The notes below the pieces were generated by a model that had not been told where the DNA came from, made no database searches, and was given only the letters and a program-made list of their open reading frames with translations. The position numbers and the translations under genes were made by a program. Shown in pieces: positions 31,349-39,365 of a DNA stretch of 39,365 nucleotides (its first letter is position 1; every line of letters begins with the position of its first letter). Source of the stretch: Coriobacteriia bacterium (GTDB lineage Bacteria; Actinomycetota; Coriobacteriia; Anaerosomatales; Kmv31); the NCBI GenBank assembly GCA_014859305.1, contig JACUUM010000023.1, positions 1-39,365 on the forward strand, written 5' to 3'.

Positions 31349-32698
31349 CTAGTATGTGAAAAGCCCGCCGAAGGCGAGTCCGGCGATCACGGCCGCTCCG
31401 ACAGCCGACGCGATCACGAGCACCTCCTGCGGCGAGAAGCCGAGTATCGTCGGCGCTTCGGGTTCGGGCTTCGGCGCCCGGGCGCCCTTGTGCGCGCCCT
31501 TGTGCGCGCCCTTGCCGGCGCTTCCCGTCTTGCCGCTCGCCGGCAGGCAGGGCTCCGCGACCGGTTGGGCCGTGCGCTTGAGCAGGTACGCGAACAGCGC
31601 GATGACCGCCGAGCCGAGCAGCAACGGCCGCAGCGGGCTCGACGTGCTCGCCGGCCCTCCCGCTCCGACCTGCAGCTGGCCGGACATCATGCCCATCTGG
31701 CACGTCATCGTGTAGTTGCCGGCGGCCGTGGCGGGGATCTCCACCGCGGTGGTGCCGAACGGGGTGAGCGTCTGCAGGATGCCCAGCTGCGGGATCGCGA
31801 GCTGGTCCGAGCAGACGTTGCCCTCCTGGCGGTCGACGATCAGCCGCACCGGCTTGTCGGCCGGGATCGCGAGCACCTGTGGTTCGAACCGCGTGCCGCT
31901 GATGGTCAACGGGACCTCCACGACGCCGTCCTCCGCGGTGGCGAACTGCGACTCGTCGACCTCGACGGCCTCGGGGCCGCCCACGACGGCCGCCTTCAGC
32001 GAGTTCGCCGTGACGGGAGACCCGACCAGCATGAGACCCCGGTTCAGCATCACGAGGCCGAGCACGGCCACGATCACGGCCGCGACGACCATCATGCGCT
32101 GCTTGAACTTCGCGCCGAGCATCCCCGAGACGGTGCCGAAGGCCAGCATCAGCGGCGCGGTGCCCAGCCCGAATCCGAGCATCGTGACGGCGCCGGCAGC
32201 GGCCGAGCCCGCCCCCGCGGCCGCGAGCTGTGCGGCCTGCAGGGGGCCGCACGGCATCAAGCCGGTGAGCGCGCCGAACGTCACGGGTGTCGCGAGCGAG
32301 GAACGGCCCTCCTCGGCGTCGGCGTTGGCCTTCTTGCGCGTGCGCGAGATCGCGTCCGTCAGGGACTTCGGCGGCCGGAAGGTGAGCTTGCGCAGCGCCG
32401 GGAAGCGGCCGGACATCTGCAGGCCCAGCAGGATCATGAACGCCCCGGCGAAGACCGTGACCCAGCCTCGGATGCCGCCGATGTTCAGGATCGAGCCGAT
32501 GCTGCCGAGAGCCAGCCCGACCATCATGTAGCTGAGCAGCTTGGCGCCCTGGTAGGCGGCGTGGGGGATCATGCGCCGGTACCACGGCCCTTTCGCCTCG
32601 CCTTTGACCGCGTAGGTCAGGACCATGCTCCCGCACATCGCCACGCAGTGGATGCTGGTGACGATCCCCACGCCGAGCATGGGCAGGAAGTAATCCAA
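31349..32698 (-). CDS. TauE/SafE-like membrane protein fused to a cupredoxin domain
   Basis: The 449-residue fusion has six membrane spans in its first 240 residues, with IHCVAMCG (C18, C22) and GLMPCGP near 145, both conserved in the SafE/UreH/DsbD-type transporter group. A cupredoxin domain follows at about 255-355, with VCSDQL and the C-terminal TCQMGMM as probable copper ligands. One or two further membrane spans and a basic KGAHKGAHKGA linker end the protein. The start is TTG at 32698 with GAGGAG upstream. In copper clusters such proteins are thought to move copper or reducing equivalents across the membrane. The order of domains suggests transport coupled to outer copper binding. Confidence 0.85.
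   Translation of the reverse strand: MDYFLPMLGVGIVTSIHCVAMCGSMVLTYAVKGEAKGPWYRRMIPHAAYQGAKLLSYMMVGLALGSIGSILNIGGIRGWVTVFAGAFMILLGLQMSGRFPALRKLTFRPPKSLTDAISRTRKKANADAEEGRSSLATPVTFGALTGLMPCGPLQAAQLAAAGAGSAAAGAVTMLGFGLGTAPLMLAFGTVSGMLGAKFKQRMMVVAAVIVAVLGLVMLNRGLMLVGSPVTANSLKAAVVGGPEAVEVDESQFATAEDGVVEVPLTISGTRFEPQVLAIPADKPVRLIVDRQEGNVCSDQLAIPQLGILQTLTPFGTTAVEIPATAAGNYTMTCQMGMMSGQLQVGAGGPASTSSPLRPLLLGSAVIALFAYLLKRTAQPVAEPCLPASGKTGSAGKGAHKGAHKGARAPKPEPEAPTILGFSPQEVLVIASAVGAAVIAGLAFGGLFTY
31482..31514. repeat. 12-bp tandem repeat coding for KGAH units
   Basis: GCGCCCTTGTGC occurs at 31482-31493 and 31494-31505, and nine matching bases follow at 31506-31514. On the minus strand it encodes KGAHKGAHKGA in the linker before the last membrane span of the TauE/SafE-cupredoxin fusion. 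The His residues might add weak metal binding, and copy number could vary by slippage. Confidence 0.8.
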
Positions 32699-32825
32699 AC
32701 TCGTCTCCTCGTCGGTGCGCCGTGCGCTCGCGCGCGGGCGCTCTCACTCACGGGCAGGGAGTGATTCCTCGGCACCCTCGATGAAGGCGGCCGAGGACGG
32801 ATGCCGCGCCGGGGATGCGGCCGCG

Positions 32826-32841
32826 CGGGGCTGGGGCCCCG
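32826..32841 (-). terminator. GC hairpin after the cysteine-rich secreted protein gene
   Basis: CGGGGC and GCCCCG form a 6-bp stem with a TGGG loop, beginning about 26 bases after the stop of the gene at 32868 as read on the minus strand. Without a T-run, and in such GC-rich DNA, it is a weak candidate. If real, it separates this gene from the copper cluster below it. Confidence 0.35.
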
Positions 32842-32867
32842 GGCCGTGGCGCGGTCACGACGAGGTG

Positions 32868-33248
32868 TCAGATGAGTAGTCGGGTCCCCAGGGGGTCGAG
32901 AGGGGGCCGCTCCGCGCACGCGTCGCGCAGGGGCGTGAGGATCCGGGTGTCGTCGGCGAACAGCGGCTGTGCCTCACCGGCGCCGGCCAGGGCCGGAGCC
33001 TGCTGCGCGGCCGAGGAGACCAACGGCTCCGTGTCTGCCGCCGGTGCGGGCGACATCGAGCCGCATCCGCCCGCGGGCATCTCCTCCGCGCACTCGATCG
33101 GCATGTAGCCGAGCTCGGCGCAGGTCCGCTCGCACTCCGACGGCGTGGAGAAGGACTCGCAAGCCGCGGCGACCGCGGGGATGGCGAGGACCAGCGCCAG
33201 GGTCAGCAGCGCCACGATCCTCGTCACGATGTCGAGCCGTCGGTCCAA
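32868..33248 (-). CDS. Secreted cysteine-rich protein of unknown function
   Basis: The 126-residue product has a signal peptide at about 1-28 ([11 protein letters not shown]). The region after it holds five cysteines in 32 residues ([27 protein letters not shown]). The remainder is low-complexity and Ala-rich. I do not recognise the family. The start is TTG with GGAGG 4 bases upstream. The position at the head of the copper cluster and the Cys content allow a metal-binding role, but 169 bases and a possible hairpin separate it from the next gene. Disulfide-linked secreted proteins would be the alternative. Confidence 0.6.
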   Translation of the reverse strand: MDRRLDIVTRIVALLTLALVLAIPAVAAACESFSTPSECERTCAELGYMPIECAEEMPAGGCGSMSPAPAADTEPLVSSAAQQAPALAGAGEAQPLFADDTRILTPLRDACAERPPLDPLGTRLLI

Positions 33249-33594
33249 TCGTCCTCCGCGTGCGGTCCGCCTCGCCGGCGTTCCTCCACGTCAGCGTACC
33301 GCAATCGGCATGCCAGCAGTCGCTCGCCGGGGAAGTGCCCGGCGCCGTCGCGGCCCGCCGGACGCGTTCCCTCAGTCGGTATCATCGGTCCTCGCCGCGC
33401 CCGTCATGCGCCCCTCTCCGGTGCGATTCCCGCGCCGAGTGGCTGTTCCCGGGGGCGCCGCGCCGCTTTCTCACTTTTCCCATCGGACTAGTGCGTGGCT
33501 CCCCGTTGACGCCGCCCACCGGCCGTCGTCCAATGCCTTCGAGCGGCGCGGGACTGGCCTGACAGCGGCACGGGACGGCAAGGAGGCCCCCAGG
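33249..33594 (+). promoter_or_regulatory. Divergent regulatory region with candidate cysK-cooS promoter
   Basis: This 346-base gap separates the copper-side genes from the cysK-cooS operon and holds no gene that I can support. A good promoter match lies at 33506-33534: TTGACG, a 17-base spacer, then TCCAAT (5/6 and 4/6 matches). Transcription would start near 33541, giving a leader of about 55 bases with AGGAGG before the ATG at 33595. The T-rich stretch at about 33470-33480 could be an upstream element. No clear operator palindrome is visible. Confidence 0.5.
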
Positions 33595-34614
<1,020 letters not shown>

Positions 34615-34615
34615 G

Positions 34616-36700
34616 GTGGAGCGCTTCGTCCGCTGCATAGGCTGCGAGATCCCCACGCCGGCCGACGTCGCCGGCCTCACACCCAACCCCGCCAGCCGCG
34701 AGATGCTCGGACGGCTCGCCGCCGTGGGGGTCGAGACAGCGTTCGACCGGTTCGAGGCGCAGCAGCCGCAATGCCCCGCCGGGCTGCGCGGCACCTGCTG
34801 CCGCATGTGCCAGTGGGGGCCGTGCCGCATCACGCAGCGCTCGCCCCGCGGCGTCTGCGGACGCGACATGCCCCAGGTCGTCATGGCGAACGTGATCCGC
34901 TCCCTGGCGGCGGGGATGGCGGCTCACGGGCGGCACGCGCACGAGGTGGTGCTGGCGGTGATCGCGGCCGCCGGCGGCGCGGACATCCCGCTTCGGGGCG
35001 AGCGGCGCATCCGGGAGCTCGCCGAGGCGTTCGGCCTGGACGGACCTGCCGAGGACGGCTCCCCCGCCGCCCTGCCCGAACTCGCCGAGCGCGTCGCGCG
35101 CGCGCTGCTGGACGACCTCGGCCGCCTGACCGCCGAGCCGATGAGCACGCTGGAGGCGTTCGCGCCCGCGGACCGGCGCGCCGTGTGGCAGGACCTCGGG
35201 ATCCTGCCGCGTTCCGCGAGCTACGAGACGATGGAGACGCTGCACATGACGACGCTGGGCGGCTGCTCCGACTGGCGCGCGATGGCGGCCCAGGAGCTGC
35301 GCGACGCGCTGGCGTACTGCTACGGCACGCTGTTCACATCCTCCCTGGCGACCGAGATGCTCTACGGCGTGCCCGAGCCGCGCGACGCAGAGGTCGACTA
35401 CGGCATCCTGAAGCCCGGACACGTGAACGTGCTGGTCCACGGCCACTCGCCGGTCATGGTCGAGGCCGTGATCGACGCGGTGCGCTCCGAGCGCGTGGAA
35501 GCGCTGGCGCGCGAGGCGGGCGCCGAAGGCGTCGTGCTCGGCGGGATGTGCTGCACCGGCGACGAGCTGCTCGCCCGCTACGGCATCCCCACCGTCACGA
35601 ACATCATGGGCCAGGAGCTGGTGCTGGGCACGGGCGCGGTGGACGCCGTGGTGGTGGACATGCAGTGCGTCATCCCCGGCCTGAAGATCCTCGCGGACTG
35701 CTTCGGGACCGCGGTGATCACGACCTGCGCGTCCAACCGCATCCCCGGCGCGACGCACGTGCCCTTCGACCCCGAGCGTCCCGAGCAGCTCCGAACCGAC
35801 GCGATGCGGATCGCCGAGGCGGCGGTGGCGGCGTTCGCCGCGCGCGACCGTTCGCGCATACGCATCCCCGAGCGCGTCACGCGCGCCCGCGTGGGGTGGA
35901 GCTACGAGGCGATCGTCGAGGCGTTCGGCGGCGCCGGGCGCCTGGCCGAGGAGCTTCGCGCCGGCACGATCCGCGGGCTCGCCACCGTCGTGGGCTGCAA
36001 CACGCCGAAGGTGCCCTACGAGCGCAACCACGTGGAGGTCGCCCGAAGGCTGGTGGAGGCGGGGGTGCTGGTGACGACCACGGGGTGTGCGTCGCACGCG
36101 CTGCTGAACGCGGGGCTGTGCGACCCCGCCGCCGCCGAGCTCGCTCCCCCGCCGCTGCGCGCGCTGCTGGAGGGCGCCGGCGCGCCGCCCGTGCTGGCGG
36201 TCGGCGGCTGCGTGGACAACGCCCGCACTCTGCGGCTGATGACGGCGCTGTCGGAGGTCCTCGGCGAGGCGATGGAGGCGATGCCCTACGCCTTCGTGGG
36301 CGCGGAGCCGGGCAACGAGAAGACCGTCGGCCAGGGCGTGAGCTTCCTGTGCCACGGGGTGAGCCAGTTCTCCGGCTTCCCGGCGCAGATCCCCGTCGCT
36401 GTGCCCTCGGCCAAGCCCGGCGCGCCCGCCGACGACCTGGACGCCGGACGCAACGAGATCGTCGAGTTCTTCGCAGGCGACGGGCTGCTCGCCGAGATCG
36501 GCGCCAAGGTCTTCACCGACCCCGACCCCGCCAATCTGGCCGGCGCCATACGGATGCACCTGCGCCGCAAGAGGCTGGCGCTGGGCTGGGAGGGACCTGG
36601 CGCCGTCGGCGGGAGGCACGGCGCCGCACGGGACGATCCGGCACGACGCCGCGGCCACGCACGGCACCACTCCGACGAGAGGAAGGACGATCATGCCTAG
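34616..36700 (+). CDS. cooS: Ni-dependent carbon monoxide dehydrogenase catalytic subunit
   Basis: The 694-residue monofunctional CODH interconverts CO and CO2 with electron transfer to an iron-sulfur partner. The D- and B-cluster cysteines are present as C53, C61, C62, C65, C70 and C81 (QPQC, TCCRMC, GPCR, GVCG). C-cluster ligands fit H277 or H275 (VHGHSP), C313, C351, C461, C491 and C532, with catalytic Lys K569. Start: GTG with GGAGG 6 bases upstream. Oddities are an added C7-x-x-C10 pair at the N-terminus, a His/Arg-rich tail of about 40 residues (from about 655) and a partial loss of the His channel (see findings). No cooC, cooF or acetyl-CoA synthase gene is present here. Its neighbours are cysK and an ABC importer, not the usual partners. 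Confidence 0.95.
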   Translation: MERFVRCIGCEIPTPADVAGLTPNPASREMLGRLAAVGVETAFDRFEAQQPQCPAGLRGTCCRMCQWGPCRITQRSPRGVCGRDMPQVVMANVIRSLAAGMAAHGRHAHEVVLAVIAAAGGADIPLRGERRIRELAEAFGLDGPAEDGSPAALPELAERVARALLDDLGRLTAEPMSTLEAFAPADRRAVWQDLGILPRSASYETMETLHMTTLGGCSDWRAMAAQELRDALAYCYGTLFTSSLATEMLYGVPEPRDAEVDYGILKPGHVNVLVHGHSPVMVEAVIDAVRSERVEALAREAGAEGVVLGGMCCTGDELLARYGIPTVTNIMGQELVLGTGAVDAVVVDMQCVIPGLKILADCFGTAVITTCASNRIPGATHVPFDPERPEQLRTDAMRIAEAAVAAFAARDRSRIRIPERVTRARVGWSYEAIVEAFGGAGRLAEELRAGTIRGLATVVGCNTPKVPYERNHVEVARRLVEAGVLVTTTGCASHALLNAGLCDPAAAELAPPPLRALLEGAGAPPVLAVGGCVDNARTLRLMTALSEVLGEAMEAMPYAFVGAEPGNEKTVGQGVSFLCHGVSQFSGFPAQIPVAVPSAKPGAPADDLDAGRNEIVEFFAGDGLLAEIGAKVFTDPDPANLAGAIRMHLRRKRLALGWEGPGAVGGRHGAARDDPARRRGHARHHSDERKDDHA

Positions 36701-37685
36701 GAGACGGATCGCGCTGCTCGCCGCCGCGGCGCTGGCCGCGGCCCTGCTGGCGCTCGCGGCCGGATGCGCGGGCGGGGCGGCCCGCGGCGCCAGGGACGGA
36801 GCCGTGGCGGAGAAGCCCACCCTCAAGATCGGCTACCTGCCGATCACGCACTCGGCGCCGCTGATGCTCGCCGACGCGGCCACGAGCGGCGACCTCGGTG
36901 ACGCGAAGCTCGAGCTCGTGCCGTTCTCGAGCTGGCCCGAGCTCACCGAGGCGCTCAACACCGGTGCGATCGACGGCGCCGTGACGATGCTGGAGATCGC
37001 GCTGGCCAGCGCGGAGAAAGGCATCGACGCCAAGCTCGTCGCGCTGTCGCACCGCGGCGGCGACGCGCTCATCGTGGCCGAGGACATCTCCTCAGCCGGG
37101 GAGCTCGCCGGCCGCAGGTTCGCCATCCCGCATCGGCTCTCCGGGCACAACATCCTGCTGCGCACGGCGCTGGCGCGCGAGGGGCTGACCACCGACGACC
37201 TCGAGTGGGTCGAGATGCCGCCGCCGGACATGCCGGCCGCGCTCGCCCGCGGGGACATCGCCGGGTACGTGGTGGCCGAGCCGTTCGGGGCCAAGGCGGT
37301 CGCCGAGGGCTTCGGCAAGGAGCTGCTGCGAGCCGAGGAGCTCTGGCCGGACTGGCCGTGCTGCGGCCTGGTGCTGCGAGGCGACGTGCTCGCCGAGGAG
37401 CCCGAGGCGGCGCAGGCGCTCGTGACCGCCTTCGTGGACGCGGCCGACTCCATCGCGGCGGACCCCGTCGCAGCCGCGACGACCGCCGCCGACTACACCG
37501 CCTACGACGCGGCGCTGTGGGAGCGCTCCTTCGGCCTCGGCATCCGATACGACGACCTCACGCCGCGAGCCGACGAGGTCGCGCGCATACGCGACGAGCT
37601 GGCGGAGATGGAGCTGCTGAGCGGCTCCGCCGACGTGGACGCGTTCCTCGAGACCTCGCTGGTCGAGAAGGCCTACGCGGAGTAG
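36693..37685 (+). CDS. NitT/TauT-like ABC transporter, substrate-binding lipoprotein
   Basis: The 330-residue binding protein has a lipobox LAAGC with Cys25, so it should be tethered to the outer face of the membrane. It has the two-lobe fold of the NMT1/SsuA/TauA group (LKIGYLPITHSAPLMLA, GAIDGAVTMLE, ALARGDIAGYVVAEPFG). These bind nitrate, sulfonates, taurine, cyanate, thiamine precursors and similar small molecules. A WPDWPCCGLVL segment near 225 is similar to the binding-site region of NrtA/SsuA-like proteins. The ATG overlaps the end of cooS by 8 bases and has GGAAGG 6 bases upstream. The ligand is unknown. Confidence 0.88.
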   Translation: MPRRRIALLAAAALAAALLALAAGCAGGAARGARDGAVAEKPTLKIGYLPITHSAPLMLADAATSGDLGDAKLELVPFSSWPELTEALNTGAIDGAVTMLEIALASAEKGIDAKLVALSHRGGDALIVAEDISSAGELAGRRFAIPHRLSGHNILLRTALAREGLTTDDLEWVEMPPPDMPAALARGDIAGYVVAEPFGAKAVAEGFGKELLRAEELWPDWPCCGLVLRGDVLAEEPEAAQALVTAFVDAADSIAADPVAAATTAADYTAYDAALWERSFGLGIRYDDLTPRADEVARIRDELAEMELLSGSADVDAFLETSLVEKAYAE

Positions 37686-37687
37686 GC

Positions 37688-38440
37688 GTGCGGCCGCTCG
37701 AGCGCATACTGCTGCCCGCCGCCGCCTTCGCCGCGCTCATAGGCGCGTGGCACGCGGCGGCGGGCGCGGCCGCCTCCGCGGTGCTGTTCCCGGGGCCGCG
37801 GGACGTGGCCCTCGGTCTCGCGGAGCTGGCACAGACCGGGAGGCTGGCGCCGTACGTGGCCGCCAGCCTCGTGCGCTTCGCGTCGGGCTACTTCGCGGCG
37901 CTGGCGCTCGCCGTGCCGCTCGGGTTGGCGTTCGGGATGGCGGCGCGGGCGTGGGCGGCCGCCGACCCGGTGGTGCAGGTGATGAGACCGATCTCGCCTA
38001 TCGCCTGGTTCCCGCTGTTCACGCTTTGGTTCGGTATCGGGGAGGCGCCGGCCGTGGTGATCGTCTTCATCGCGGCCTTCTATCCGGCGCTGCTGGCCAC
38101 GGTCGCCGCCGTCCGCTCCGTAGACCCGGCGCTGCTCCGGGTCGCCCGCAACTTCGGGGAACGGCGGCTGGCGCGCGTATGGCGCGTCGTGCTCCCTGCG
38201 GCGCTGCCGCGGATCATGACGGGCGCGCGGATCGCGATGGGTTCGTCCTGGGTCTTCCTGGTGGCGGGCGAGATGCTCGGCGTGCGCAGCGGGCTGGGCT
38301 TCCTGGTGGTGGACGCCCGCAACTCGCTTCGTACCGACCTCGTGCTCGTGGCGATCGTGCTGATCGGCCTGAGCGGACTGCTCGTCGACCGCGCCATCGG
38401 CATCACCGAGGCGGCCGTGCGCAGGAGGTGGGCCGCGTGA
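37688..38440 (+). CDS. NitT/TauT-like ABC transporter, permease
   Basis: The 250-residue permease has six spans and the SsuC/TauC-type EAA loop near residue 155 (NFGERRLARVWRVVLPAALPRI), which docks the ATPase. MRPISPIAWFPLFTLWFGIGE near 100 is the usual conserved segment of this permease family. It starts at a GTG 2 bases after the stop of the binding-protein gene and its stop overlaps the ATPase start, which makes the three a single translational unit. Its substrate is set by the binding protein and is unknown. Confidence 0.92.
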   Translation: MRPLERILLPAAAFAALIGAWHAAAGAAASAVLFPGPRDVALGLAELAQTGRLAPYVAASLVRFASGYFAALALAVPLGLAFGMAARAWAAADPVVQVMRPISPIAWFPLFTLWFGIGEAPAVVIVFIAAFYPALLATVAAVRSVDPALLRVARNFGERRLARVWRVVLPAALPRIMTGARIAMGSSWVFLVAGEMLGVRSGLGFLVVDARNSLRTDLVLVAIVLIGLSGLLVDRAIGITEAAVRRRWAA

Positions 38441-39222
38441 GCGACGCGAGGCTGGAGGCACGCGACTTGGGCAAGACCTACCACGCCTCCGCCGGGGGCG
38501 AGGTCGCGGCGCTGGACGGCGTCGACCTGAGGGTCGAGCCGGGTGAGCTCGTCGCGGTGCTGGGGCCCAGCGGCTGCGGCAAGTCGACGCTGCTGGCGCT
38601 CCTCGGCGGGTTCGAGGCGCCTACGCGAGGCGGCGTGATGCTCGACGGCGGACCGGTCGTCGAGCCCTCCCCGCGCGTGGTGACCGTGTTCCAGGACTAC
38701 GCGCTCTTCCCGTGGCTGAACGTGCTGGGCAACGTCGAGTACGGCCTGCGCGCCCACGGCCTGCCGAGGAAGCGGCGGCGCGAGCGGGCGATGCGCGAGA
38801 TCGCCACGGTCGGGCTCGCCGGCTTCGCGTCCTCGCGCCCGGCGGAGCTCTCCGGCGGCATGCGCCAGCGCGTCTCGCTCGCTCGAGCGCTGGCGGTCGA
38901 CCCCGAGGTCGTGCTCATGGACGAGCCCTTCGGCGCGCTGGATGCCGTCACGCGCATGCGCATGCAGGAGGAGCTCGCGCGTGTGTGGCGCGCGGAGGGC
39001 GCCACCATCGTGCTGGTCACGCACGACGTGGATGAGGCCGTCTACCTCGCCGACCGCGTCGTGCTGCTCACGCCGGCACCCGGGCGCGTGCAGGAGGTCG
39101 TCCCCGTGGCGCTCCCACGCCCGCGCGAGCGCGACTCCGAGGGCTTCTTCCGCCTCCGCGCGCACATCCTGCGAGCCCTGCACCTCGCCGAGGAACGGAC
39201 GCCGCCGGAATACGAGATCTGA
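38437..39222 (+). CDS. NitT/TauT-like ABC transporter, ATPase
   Basis: The 261-residue nucleotide-binding subunit has Walker A GPSGCGKST (39-47), Q-loop FQDYALFPW near 87, signature LSGGMRQRVSLARA near 145, Walker B VVLMDEPFGALD near 165 and the switch His in VTHD near 198. It belongs to the SsuB/TauB/NrtD group. It starts at a GTG that overlaps the permease stop as GTGA, with AGGAGG 8 bases upstream. With the two genes before it, it completes an importer. Confidence 0.95.
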   Translation: MSDARLEARDLGKTYHASAGGEVAALDGVDLRVEPGELVAVLGPSGCGKSTLLALLGGFEAPTRGGVMLDGGPVVEPSPRVVTVFQDYALFPWLNVLGNVEYGLRAHGLPRKRRRERAMREIATVGLAGFASSRPAELSGGMRQRVSLARALAVDPEVVLMDEPFGALDAVTRMRMQEELARVWRAEGATIVLVTHDVDEAVYLADRVVLLTPAPGRVQEVVPVALPRPRERDSEGFFRLRAHILRALHLAEERTPPEYEI

Positions 39223-39365
39223 GGGGCGCGCAGGGGGCGGCGAGGGCGCCGGATCATACAGACTGCAGAACCCAGCGAGCCACGGCCCAGAGCTGCGGCG
39301 CAGGAGTACTATGTCGGCAAGGCCTGCGGTCCCAAGCGCTTAGGCAGGCTGTGTAATCAAGGGTT
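39223..39365. other. Downstream intergenic end, unassigned
   Basis: After the ATPase gene the first 40 bases are very GC-rich and the rest is clearly lower in GC. GCCTGC (39322-39327) and GCAGGC (39344-39349) could pair with a 16-base loop. The window ends here, so I cannot say whether this is a terminator, the start of an RNA element or of a gene. No ribosome site with a coding frame is convincing. Confidence 0.25.

Overview
The window is very GC-rich, tightly packed bacterial chromosome with many GTG and TTG starts, clear GGAGG-type ribosome sites and no mobile elements, tRNA or rRNA that I can recognise. Cell-wall-binding-2 repeats, a nickel carbon monoxide dehydrogenase and an isopropylmalate-synthase-type citrate/homocitrate synthase suggest a high-GC anaerobe. 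An actinobacterium near the Coriobacteriia (Anaerosomatales/OPB41-like) is my best guess, but this is inference from gene content, not from a marker gene.

Left part (1-6.6 kb, minus strand): a (homo)citrate synthase, a two-subunit aconitase/isopropylmalate-isomerase-type hydratase, a HEAT-repeat protein, an isocitrate dehydrogenase with NADP-type residues, and a membrane-anchored beta-propeller protein. Read together these make a complete oxaloacetate-to-2-oxoglutarate branch built from leucine/homocitrate-type enzymes. The isocitrate dehydrogenase residues favour citrate over homocitrate, so the synthase is a candidate Re-citrate synthase. A fragment of a ribbon-helix-helix antitoxin lies inside this cluster.

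Middle part (6.6-27.2 kb) is a mosaic of short transcription units: AcuC-type deacetylase; YihY membrane protein; an NlpC/P60-like protein with three cell-wall-binding repeats, coupled to a YgjP-type metallopeptidase; a PaaK-like adenylate-forming enzyme; a membrane sensor PP2C phosphatase (7TM-PAS-GAF-SpoIIE); a methyltransferase; a NYN/OST-HTH RNA-binding protein; YjbQ; a GH1 glycosidase divergent from a membrane HELGH protein; an aldo/keto reductase; an encapsulated-ferritin-like protein with a PfkB kinase; nicotinamide salvage (PncA, PncB); a glycan-binding-domain membrane protein with a methyltransferase; and two small SHOCT membrane proteins.

Right part: a minus-strand copper-handling cluster (27.3-33.2 kb) with a TauE/SafE-cupredoxin fusion, a CopZ-like HMA protein, a membrane cupredoxin, a two-HMA CopA ATPase and a DUF7282-like secreted protein. 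A divergent plus-strand operon (33.6-39.2 kb) follows, in which cysteine synthase, CooS-type carbon monoxide dehydrogenase and a NitT/TauT-like ABC importer (binding lipoprotein, permease, ATPase) are packed with overlaps or gaps of 1-2 bases. This operon and the citrate-branch cluster are the two most interesting systems here. Several convergent gene pairs end in strong GC hairpins, and in two of them the stop codon lies in the hairpin loop.
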